Assembly: GCA_905193725.1 (NCBI GenBank)
Contig: CAJJPW010000105.1
Coordinates: forward strand, 1-7,360
DNA: 7,360 bases
Direction of reading: 5' to 3'
Origin: an uncultured Eubacteriales bacterium
GTDB taxonomy: Bacteria > Bacillota > Clostridia > Christensenellales > Christensenellaceae
The notes below the pieces were generated by a model. That model was not told where the DNA came from. It saw only the letters and a program-made list of their open reading frames with translations, and did no database searches. Of this stretch, positions 1 to 5,531 are shown piece after piece; the first letter of the stretch is position 1, and every line of letters starts with the position of its first letter. A program made the translations under genes and the position numbers.

Positions 1-9
1 AGTTTTTCT

Positions 10-813
10 TTAGGAATTCTCTCCGATGGAGGATGGATTGATTTTATAGGAGGTAAAGATTTTGATCTTGTTGTTAAAGTAATAGGTCTTATATTCCTCC
101 GGCATTTTTTCATTGGAGATCACCGTATCGGCTGCCTCTAAATTCCCCAGTTTCATAAATGAGATCTCCCCAAAGCGCTGATAATCGGCAACTATTATCA
201 CCTCTTTGGCAATGGGTCGGATACTTTCAAACACCTGGGCCTCTGCAATGCTGGATACCGTGTATCCTCCTTTAAAGTCCACTCCTGCCACCTCAAAAAA
301 CGCCTTGCTGATAAATAGGCTGCTCAAAGAACGGTTAAAAATCTCTCCGCTCAGAAACATGCCCGTGTGGTTTAGATTCCCTCCGGTCACGATTACGTTG
401 CTCCCACGATTTTGTGCCAATATATTGGCCACTACAATGTTATTGGTGACAATATTGAGGGTCTCTCTGCCTAGTAACTCTTTTGCGATGTACTGGCAAA
501 TTTCACCCGCTCCCAAAAATACCCACTCCTGATTTTCTATCAGGTGAGCGGCGATCTGGGCAATATGGTCTTTTTCCTTGCTGTACTCTCTGGGCCCTAG
601 GGCAAAGGGCGCCTCTGCGGGCTTTGTGCGGGAGTCGTTGAGCACCGCACCTCCATGGGTGCGGAGGACAAACCCCTCTCTTTCCAGCTCTTCCAAATCG
701 CTTCGGATGGTGACAACCGATACGTTCAGCAGAGAGCTGAGGGTCTGTACGTCTATTTGATTTTGGTCTAACAATATCTCTTTAATTTTAGCCTGACGTG
801 CTGCTTTAAACAT
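10..813 (-). CDS. DeoR-family transcriptional regulator, likely local repressor
   Basis: This is a complete 267-residue protein, a normal length for DeoR/GlpR-type sugar regulators. An N-terminal winged helix-turn-helix spans about residues 5-58; it contains the VSVVTIRSDLEELE recognition region (31-44) and the family's HGGAV signature (53-57). A DeoR C-terminal sensor domain follows (about 80-235), recognisable from VTNN (122-125), VTGG (142-145), the KAFFEVAGVD block (170-179) and VADYQRFG (208-215). Family members usually repress sugar operons and are released by a phosphorylated sugar. The usual D-x-G-T-T ligand loop reads GAGEI here (101-105), so the ligand may differ. The gene lies after the transporter operon, separated from it by a terminator and served by its own promoter. 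The ATG is preceded by AAAGGA at 7 nt. Control of the neighbouring operon is an inference from position. The family assignment is firm. Confidence 0.93.
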   Translation of the reverse strand: MFKAARQAKIKEILLDQNQIDVQTLSSLLNVSVVTIRSDLEELEREGFVLRTHGGAVLNDSRTKPAEAPFALGPREYSKEKDHIAQIAAHLIENQEWVFLGAGEICQYIAKELLGRETLNIVTNNIVVANILAQNRGSNVIVTGGNLNHTGMFLSGEIFNRSLSSLFISKAFFEVAGVDFKGGYTVSSIAEAQVFESIRPIAKEVIIVADYQRFGEISFMKLGNLEAADTVISNEKMPEEYKTYYFNNKIKIFTSYKINPSSIGENS

Positions 814-870
814 CTCAATTTCCTTTATATCTATTTTGCAATGCTATCTATTACAAAAAATTCCACTTCA

Positions 871-885
871 CGTTTATTATGAACG
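871..885. promoter_or_regulatory. Imperfect palindrome over the -10 box, candidate operator
   Basis: The plus strand reads CGTTTATTATGAACG, a 15-nt inverted repeat with CGTT/AACG outer arms, AT/AT inner pairs and one mismatched pair. It covers the -10 element of the regulator's promoter. A protein bound here would block RNA polymerase, which fits autorepression by the DeoR protein. No second full copy was found elsewhere in the window, so the assignment is tentative. The other promoter where it might recur lies outside the window. Confidence 0.35.
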
Positions 886-904
886 AACAGAGGCATTTCG
901 TCAA
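876..904 (-). promoter_or_regulatory. Sigma-A-type promoter of the DeoR regulator gene
   Basis: On the minus strand, TTGACG (-35, 899-904) is followed by exactly 17 nt and CATAAT (-10, 876-881). This is one mismatch from consensus in each box. Transcription would start near 868, giving a leader of about 55 nt before the ATG at 813. Upstream of the -35 box lies an A/T-rich stretch that includes nine T in a row on the minus strand (915-923), which may act as an UP element. This promoter explains how the regulator is expressed independently of the terminated transporter operon. Confidence 0.75.
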
Positions 905-930
905 TCCCAATTCGAAAAAAAAAGAAATCT

Positions 931-994
931 AAAACAAAAATAAGAAAACTGGCCCGCCATTCCATCTGAAATCATAGACGAGCCTTGTTTTCTT
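931..994 (-). terminator. Rho-independent terminator of the transporter operon
   Basis: Read on the minus strand, AAGAAAAC (994-987) pairs with GTTTTCTT (949-942). Inside this, after a small AA/A internal loop, GGCTCG (984-979) pairs with CGGGCC (956-951), including one G-U pair. The closing loop is 22 nt. The stem is followed immediately by ATTTTTGTTTT (941-931). It begins 34 nt after the last permease's stop codon and lies before the regulator's promoter, exactly where an operon terminator is expected. The large loop and internal loop lower confidence a little. The stem could also work partly in the other direction. Confidence 0.6.
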
Positions 995-1028
995 GCTATT
1001 TTCATGCTGACCAAAAGACGTGCCAACG

Positions 1029-1997
1029 CTATTCTTTTGTATTGTTTTTTAGGGAATCGACGATTACCGCGATAATGAGCAGCGCTCCTTGGACAACCAT
1101 CTGCCAATAGGTCTGTACATTCATCAAATTCATCCCATTGGAAATCATTTTCAATAAGAGTACAGCAATGAGAGTACCTACAATTCCTCCTTTTCCGCCG
1201 GATAAGCTACCCCCGCCCAACACTACGGCGGCAATCGCGTCCATTTCCGAATTGAGGCCAGCGGTAGCAATTCCCGAACCGTTTTGTGAAGTGACAATAA
1301 CTCCTGCCAGGCCGCTGAGCAATCCGCTGATGAGATACGTCCAGAACCCCACCTTTTGGGAGCTAATCCCTGCCAGGCGGCTGGCCGATGCATTGGAGCC
1401 AATGGCGTATACCTTTCTGCCAAAAACCGTATACTTGAGCACCAGGGCGCTGATCACTGCAACACCCAACATAATCAGAAAGGACAGGGGGATGGCATCA
1501 AACAGGTCATGCTTGCCCAGCAAGCCAAAATCATCGTTGCTGAACGTCTTAGTAGGGCTATTGTAAATCAGATGAGCTAACCCCTTAAATGCCTGTGAGG
1601 AGCCGATGGTGATGACAAAAGGAGGAAGCTTCAGCGAAGATACCACTGCTCCATTAAAAGCGCCGCAGACTAAGCCTACTCCCAGCCCCAATAGCAGCAT
1701 CGTCCACATCCCGCCGGATTCTGGCATGGCATATGCCAATATCATGCTCACTAGCCCTAAGATGGAGCCTACGGACAGATCAATGCCGCCGCCAATCATC
1801 ACGAACATCATGCCAATGGCGATGAGCCCAGAAAAGGAAGAATATCTTAATATCGTTATAAAGTTTCTCCCTCGAAAAAAGCCAGGGGCCGCAATAGATA
1901 AGAGAATGAATACAGCCAGGAAGATAAAAAAGATCAGCCATACTGATGTGATTTTTATCTTTGGTCTTTTTAACACTTTGCTATTCATTGCATCCAT
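1029..1997 (-). CDS. CUT2-family sugar ABC transporter permease (RbsC-like), second of two
   Basis: This 322-residue polytopic membrane protein belongs to the BPD_transp_2/RbsC family, close to the usual length. A short basic N-terminus (KVLKRPKIK, 7-15) precedes a first membrane segment at about 18-36, with several further hydrophobic segments to about 314. Family landmarks are GIDLSVGS (71-78), LPPFVITIGS (124-133), YAIGSNASASRLAGI (197-211) and the glycine-rich loop EMDAIAAVVLGGGSLSGG (251-268) that contacts the ATPase. The family imports monosaccharides or related small polar molecules. The ATG is separated by one nucleotide from the ATPase stop codon. Its Shine-Dalgarno lies inside the last ATPase codons, so the two are probably translationally coupled. 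A second in-frame ATG at codon 4 is possible but less well spaced. It is a paralogue of the permease at 3504-4460, and the two probably form a heteromeric channel. Confidence 0.93.
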   Translation of the reverse strand: MDAMNSKVLKRPKIKITSVWLIFFIFLAVFILLSIAAPGFFRGRNFITILRYSSFSGLIAIGMMFVMIGGGIDLSVGSILGLVSMILAYAMPESGGMWTMLLLGLGVGLVCGAFNGAVVSSLKLPPFVITIGSSQAFKGLAHLIYNSPTKTFSNDDFGLLGKHDLFDAIPLSFLIMLGVAVISALVLKYTVFGRKVYAIGSNASASRLAGISSQKVGFWTYLISGLLSGLAGVIVTSQNGSGIATAGLNSEMDAIAAVVLGGGSLSGGKGGIVGTLIAVLLLKMISNGMNLMNVQTYWQMVVQGALLIIAVIVDSLKNNTKE

Positions 1998-1998
1998 T

Positions 1999-3492
1999 TT
2001 AATTCTCCCCTCCTATAGCGTATTCCATGAGCCGCTCCTGAGAGTAGTCCTCTCTGGAGATCTCACCAGTCAGTCTTCCCTCACACAGAACAATGGCTCG
2101 ATCTGTGAGCGATAGGATTTCCGCCTGCTCGGAAGACACTAAGATCACCGCCATGCCCTGTTTACACAGGTCTTCCATAATCTTATAGATCTCCACCTTT
2201 GCCCCTACGTCTATGCCCCGGGTAGGCTCGTTGAGCATGATCACATCGGGAGAGGTCTCCAGCCACTTGCCTACCACGATCTTCTGCTGATTACCGCCGC
2301 TGAGTGCTTCGACCTTTGTATTAGCAGAAGGGGCGCTCACCGAGAGCTTTTGCATCCATTTTTCTGCATTTTGGTTAACTTCTTTTCCATCCACTACCAA
2401 TCCTTTTACCTTGGTAAATCGGTCGATCATAGCAGAAGCGAAGTTATCCCGAATGGTCTGGCTTAAAATCAATCCCTCGGTCTTTCTGTCATTGGGCAGA
2501 TAGGCGATTTTCGCCTTTTTGGCGTCCGATACATTTTTAATCGCCACCTTTTTCCCATGGAGATAGATCTCCCCTTTGTCCAGTTTGCTGGCCCCAAAGA
2601 TCGCCTTGCACATCTCGGTGCGTCCTGCTCCCATCAGGCCGAATACGCCCAGGATTTCCCCGGCCCGCACCGTAAAGGAGATGTCCTTCAGCGTCTTGTT
2701 GGTCAGGTGCTTTACCTCGAATATCACCTCTCCTTTGGGGATATCCTCTTTGGGATACATGTCTTTGATCTCTCTGCCCACCATGAGGCGAATCAGTTCC
2801 TCTTGACTCACTTCTTTCATGGGCCGCACAGCCACCCGTTTTCCGTCCCTCATCACCTGCACTCGATCCGCCACCTCAAAGAGTTCTTCCAGCCGGTGAG
2901 AGATGTATATCACCCCAATGCCCTCCTGAGCCAGCTTTTTCACCAGCGCCAATAGGGATTTTACCTCAGTGTCGTTAAGGGCGGAAGTGGGCTCATCCAT
3001 CACCAGTATTTTAATGTTTGATACCAGAGCTCTGGCGATCTCGATGAGCTGTTTTTGTGCGGTAGAGAGATCCTTTACCAAAGTGCGAGGGTCGATATCC
3101 AAATTGAGTTTCTTGAGTGCCTCTGCCGCCCTTTCGTTCATCTGTTTCCAGTCCACAGAAAGAGGAGAGGATTTGGGCATCTTCCCCACAAAGATGTTTT
3201 CTGCAACAGAAAGCTCATCGTAATGATTTAACTCCTGGTAGATGATACGGATTCCCTCCTCCGCAGCGTCTGCAGGAATTTTAAAGTTCTTCTTTTCCCC
3301 GTTGATGTAAATTTCCCCTTCATCGGGAATGTGTACGCCGGAGAGCACTTTCAGCAGCGTGGATTTCCCCGCGCCGTTTTCTCCCAGCAGGGCCAAAACT
3401 TCCCCCTGATTCAGCTCTAAGTCCACCTGTTCCAGCGCCTTCACCCCAGGAAAGCTCTTGCTGATCCCCTTCATTTCCAATAATTTGCTCAT
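1999..3492 (-). CDS. CUT2-family sugar ABC transporter ATP-binding protein (RbsA/MglA-like)
   Basis: This 497-residue protein has two fused nucleotide-binding domains, the usual architecture and length for monosaccharide importers. Domain 1 has Walker A GENGAGKST (37-45), Q-loop Gln86, a degenerate signature LSTAQKQ (142-148), Walker B ILVMDEPT (162-169) and H-loop His199. Domain 2 has the family-typical degenerate Walker A GAGRTE without the lysine (288-293), a canonical signature LSGGNQQK (397-404), and LNEPTRGIDVGAK (420-432), where the Walker B aspartate is replaced by Asn421. The H-loop position reads SSEQ, as is common in this family. Expected composite site: ATP bound at Walker A1 and signature 2 is the hydrolysed one. 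An upstream start at 3573 would add 27 residues overlapping the previous permease in another frame and lacks a good ribosome site. The start at 3492 has AAGGAG at 7 nt and a family-like N-terminus. It energises the two flanking permeases. Confidence 0.95.
   Translation of the reverse strand: MSKLLEMKGISKSFPGVKALEQVDLELNQGEVLALLGENGAGKSTLLKVLSGVHIPDEGEIYINGEKKNFKIPADAAEEGIRIIYQELNHYDELSVAENIFVGKMPKSSPLSVDWKQMNERAAEALKKLNLDIDPRTLVKDLSTAQKQLIEIARALVSNIKILVMDEPTSALNDTEVKSLLALVKKLAQEGIGVIYISHRLEELFEVADRVQVMRDGKRVAVRPMKEVSQEELIRLMVGREIKDMYPKEDIPKGEVIFEVKHLTNKTLKDISFTVRAGEILGVFGLMGAGRTEMCKAIFGASKLDKGEIYLHGKKVAIKNVSDAKKAKIAYLPNDRKTEGLILSQTIRDNFASAMIDRFTKVKGLVVDGKEVNQNAEKWMQKLSVSAPSANTKVEALSGGNQQKIVVGKWLETSPDVIMLNEPTRGIDVGAKVEIYKIMEDLCKQGMAVILVSSEQAEILSLTDRAIVLCEGRLTGEISREDYSQERLMEYAIGGEN
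2005..2014 (-). promoter_or_regulatory. Ribosome binding site of the second permease, embedded in the ATPase gene
   Basis: The minus strand carries AGGAGGGGAG with 7 nt to the ATG at 1997. These bases also encode the Gly-Gly-Glu near the end of the ATPase (residues 494-496). The overlap ties translation of the permease to that of the ATPase and supports the chosen permease start. Confidence 0.8.
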
Positions 3493-3499
3493 ATTTTGT

Positions 3500-3505
3500 C
3501 TCCTT
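3500..3505 (-). promoter_or_regulatory. Ribosome binding site deciding the ATPase start
   Basis: AAGGAG on the minus strand sits 7 nt before the ATG at 3492 and overlaps the TAA stop (3504-3506) of the preceding permease. This argues for the 497-residue ATPase over the version extended by 27 residues, and for re-initiation by ribosomes finishing the permease. Confidence 0.8.
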
Positions 3506-4460
3506 ACTTCTTTTTGAGTGCATCCATAATGACGGCTATGATCAGCAGGCAACCTTGAGCTACCCACTGCCAATAGGAGGAGACTCCCAACAGATTCAGC
3601 CCATTTGTTACGGTATTGAGCAGTATCACGCCGATGAGCGTTCCAAATAAACTTCCGCTGCCTCCATGCATGCTGGCACCGCCCAGTACGGCCGCAGCGA
3701 TGGCATTTAACTCCGCTCCATCTCCTGCATTAGTGAGCCCCGCACTATTTTGTGAGACGCTAATCAATCCAGCAATGCCGGCGCATACGCCGCAGATAAT
3801 ATGGGAGATCAGTCGAATTTTCCCTACGTTGATACCGGTGAGCTTGCTGGCTGTGGGATTCGCTCCTACAGCAAAGACCTTTTTCCCAAAGGGCGTCAAC
3901 CTTAACATCAAAATTCCAATCAACATAAGCCCTAACATGATCAAGAAGGAATTAGGGATATTTCCTAAAATATATCCACGACCGATGACCGAAAAATCCT
4001 GGTTGTTAAAGGGAGTGTTTACTCCATTGGTGGCGAGAAATGCCACTCCTTTGAGGATTTGCATAGTCCCCAATGTGGCCACAAAAGGCACGATGCGCAA
4101 TTTGGTAACCAGCAGTCCATTTGCCAGCCCGCAGGCTGCTCCAATTCCCAGGGCCACTAATACCATGGGAAATACGCCACCTTCTGCCGGCATAATGGCC
4201 GAAACGACCATGCCCACCAAAGTAACAACAGAGCCTACGGATATATCGATTCCCCCGCTGATGATGATAACTGTCATCCCTACAGCGATCGCACCCGTTA
4301 TGGAGGAGTATTGGGCAATGTTTAAAAAGTTTTTCAGGGATAGAAAATAGGGTGATAATATCCCCATCAGTATAAATACAATAATCAATACAATCAGCAA
4401 CATTAAGGCAGAGGTGAGATGAAACTTTCTCGTTCGCATGAAGCTGTTTTCCTTTTCCAT
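3504..4460 (-). CDS. CUT2-family sugar ABC transporter permease (RbsC-like), first of two
   Basis: This is a 318-residue integral membrane permease of the RbsC/BPD_transp_2 family. The basic N-terminus (MRTRKFHL at 8-15) is followed by a strong first membrane segment (about 17-35) and repeated hydrophobic segments up to about 312. Landmarks are GIDISVGS (70-77), VPFVATLGT (124-132), FAVGANPTASKLTGI (196-210) and ELNAIAAAVLGGASMHGG (250-267), the ATPase-coupling region. The ATG at 4460 has GGAGG at 10 nt. An internal ATG at codon 8 lacks an equally good site. It is first in the tight permease-ATPase-permease unit, 11 nt before the ATPase start. An inverted repeat in the 79-nt leader could reduce read-through from the upstream epimerase. 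It clearly resembles, but is diverged from, the permease at 1029-1997, so the pair is an old paralogy, not a recent duplication. Confidence 0.93.
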   Translation of the reverse strand: MEKENSFMRTRKFHLTSALMLLIVLIIVFILMGILSPYFLSLKNFLNIAQYSSITGAIAVGMTVIIISGGIDISVGSVVTLVGMVVSAIMPAEGGVFPMVLVALGIGAACGLANGLLVTKLRIVPFVATLGTMQILKGVAFLATNGVNTPFNNQDFSVIGRGYILGNIPNSFLIMLGLMLIGILMLRLTPFGKKVFAVGANPTASKLTGINVGKIRLISHIICGVCAGIAGLISVSQNSAGLTNAGDGAELNAIAAAVLGGASMHGGSGSLFGTLIGVILLNTVTNGLNLLGVSSYWQWVAQGCLLIIAVIMDALKKK

Positions 4461-4486
4461 ATTCGCTATACCTCCAGCGTTTGTTC

Positions 4487-4531
4487 AAAAATCAGAGGAG
4501 CAGTTCCCTTTCCTCTAGAAAGAGAACTGCT
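4487..4531 (-). promoter_or_regulatory. Inter-gene stem-loop with downstream U run, possible attenuator
   Basis: On the minus strand AGCAGTTC (4531-4524) pairs with GAACTGCT (4506-4499), and inside it CTTTC (4522-4518) pairs with GAAAG (4512-4508), leaving one A-C mismatch and a 5-nt loop. Seven nucleotides later comes TTTTT (4491-4487). An alternative, weaker stem pairs AGAGGA (4516-4511) with TCCTCT (4499-4494) and ends only 2 nt from the U run. The structure lies between the epimerase stop and the first permease's ribosome site. Partial termination or RNA processing here would lower permease expression relative to the upstream genes. The sequence shows the stems; the function is inferred. 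Confidence 0.5.
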
Positions 4532-4539
4532 AGATTGAA

Positions 4540-5436
4540 TTATCTCCCCTCATATTTCCCTTTGATAAAGGCAATGCTCTCCTGCAATTGCCGTGTCATC
4601 TCCTCTTCATCTGCGCCACCAGTTAAATCCCGCCAGAGGAATGTGCTATAGGCTACCGTTCCCGTGTGGATCACAAAAGGCTCTACCATGAGCATCCTGT
4701 CATACCCTGTCTTTTTCAATTCTCCAAAGAACAGGTTCCAGTCGATCATTTTTCCCTGACCCGGCAATTTCCGATTTGCCTCTCCCAGATGGACGTGGAA
4801 GATCTTGTCTCCCGCCATCCGGACGGACTCCTCTATGCTGTCCTCTTCGATGTTCATGTGGAAGTTGTCAAAGGTGATGCCCAGATACTCGCTGCCCACC
4901 AGATCCATAATATGCCGCATTTCCGCCACAGTGGTGATGATAAAGCCCTCAAATCGGTTGGAGATCTCCGTGGCGATGCGCACATCCAAATCCTGTGCTG
5001 TTTTTGTGATGCTTTTCAGGCAATCGGCAATTTTTTCAAAGTAGGGTTCTTTATCTGCCACCGGCGCTGGCGGCTTTGCCGGCCAGGCCGAGTGGAGGCT
5101 GGTGTTGATCACATTTCCGCTAGCCCCCATCATGGCGCACCATTCCAGATTCCTCTTCATCTGCTCTATCGAAGCTTCTCGTACTTTGGGGTCGTCGCTG
5201 TAATAACTGAGTCCCTCACTTTCATTGACGCCCGTGCAATATACTACTGTAAGGCCCAAATCGTCGGTCAACTTTTTATAATCCAACTGTTTCTGCTTGG
5301 ACCAGCCATCGAGCTCGGAGGCATGCATTTCCATCCCAGTCAGCCCTGCTTTTGCCACTTTCTTGGCAATCGCTACAATATCATTTCCATCCCAGTCCTG
5401 AGACCAGTAGGTATAAATCGTCCCATAAGTTGCCAT
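4540..5436 (-). CDS. Ketose 3-epimerase of the D-tagatose/D-allulose 3-epimerase family
   Basis: This is a complete 298-residue TIM-barrel protein (AP_endonuc_2 superfamily), about the 290-residue size of characterised D-tagatose and D-allulose (psicose) 3-epimerases. The family's four metal ligands are recognisable: Glu157 in ATEISNRFEG, Asp190 in ITFDNFHMN, His216 in FHVHLGEANR and Glu252 in VEPF. Conserved sugar-contact positions are also present: Glu163, His193, Arg222, Trp118 (HSAWP) and the N-terminal aromatic IYTYW (7-11). FHMNIEEDS (192-200) and LWRDLTGGAD (267-276) closely match known family members. It is predicted to be a cytosolic, Mn/Co-dependent enzyme that inverts C3 of a free ketose. 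Which ketose cannot be read from the sequence. It lies between the binding-protein gene and the permeases, so it likely acts on the imported sugar. The start has only a modest AGAGGT site at 8 nt. Other sugar-phosphate isomerase/epimerase activities remain possible. Confidence 0.88.
   Translation of the reverse strand: MATYGTIYTYWSQDWDGNDIVAIAKKVAKAGLTGMEMHASELDGWSKQKQLDYKKLTDDLGLTVVYCTGVNESEGLSYYSDDPKVREASIEQMKRNLEWCAMMGASGNVINTSLHSAWPAKPPAPVADKEPYFEKIADCLKSITKTAQDLDVRIATEISNRFEGFIITTVAEMRHIMDLVGSEYLGITFDNFHMNIEEDSIEESVRMAGDKIFHVHLGEANRKLPGQGKMIDWNLFFGELKKTGYDRMLMVEPFVIHTGTVAYSTFLWRDLTGGADEEEMTRQLQESIAFIKGKYEGR
5326..5397. repeat. 16-nt exact direct repeat within the epimerase gene
   Basis: CATTTCCATCCCAGTC occurs at 5326-5341 and again at 5382-5397, 56 nt apart. 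On the coding strand the copies are read in different frames: one gives the TGMEMH part of the protein (33-38), the other the QDWDGND part (13-19). The repeat is therefore not a repeated protein motif. It may be chance. Confidence 0.6.
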
Positions 5437-5463
5437 TTCATATTACCTCTTTTCTTCATATAC

Positions 5464-5489
5464 TGTGCGGCAGAAATTTCTGCCGCACA
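5464..5489. repeat. 26-nt perfect palindrome between binding-protein and epimerase genes
   Basis: The arm TGTGCGGCAGAAA is followed at once by its exact reverse complement, with no mismatch. As RNA it would fold into a GC-rich stem of about 11 bp closed by an AAUU loop. It lies 42 nt after the binding-protein stop and 27 nt before the epimerase ATG. On the minus strand no U run follows, so it is not a standard terminator for this operon. A 3'-end stabiliser or processing element that raises binding-protein mRNA above the downstream genes is more likely. On the plus strand it is followed by ACTATTTTT, so it could stop antisense transcription. Confidence 0.7.
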
Positions 5490-5531
5490 ACTATTTTTAA
5501 GATACTGATATCTTTTCTCTCCCTTAAAAAC

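Noticed and set aside
871..890. Catabolite-repression (CcpA cre) site
   Set aside because: The sequence near the regulator promoter does not match the TGNAANCGNTNNCA pattern; the central spacing is wrong.
901..1107. Small 68-codon frame overlapping the end of the second permease
   Set aside because: It starts within the permease in another frame and runs through the terminator; there is no ribosome site and no protein-like features.
3493..3573. Upstream extension of the ATPase adding 27 residues
   Set aside because: It overlaps the end of the preceding permease in another frame, shows no family similarity and lacks a good ribosome site. The ATG at 3492 has AAGGAG at 7 nt.
3616..4350. Long open frame of 244 codons on the plus strand
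   Set aside because: It lies entirely antisense to a clear permease gene, has no recognisable domain or ribosome site, and its Pro/Thr/Ile-rich composition is what the reverse of a membrane protein gives.
4476..4490. Second copy of the candidate operator
   Set aside because: Only a CGTTT half and scattered matches are shared; the other half-site is missing.
4666..5508. Long open frame of 280 codons on the plus strand
   Set aside because: It is antisense to the epimerase with its conserved active-site residues, crosses the perfect palindrome and resembles no known family.
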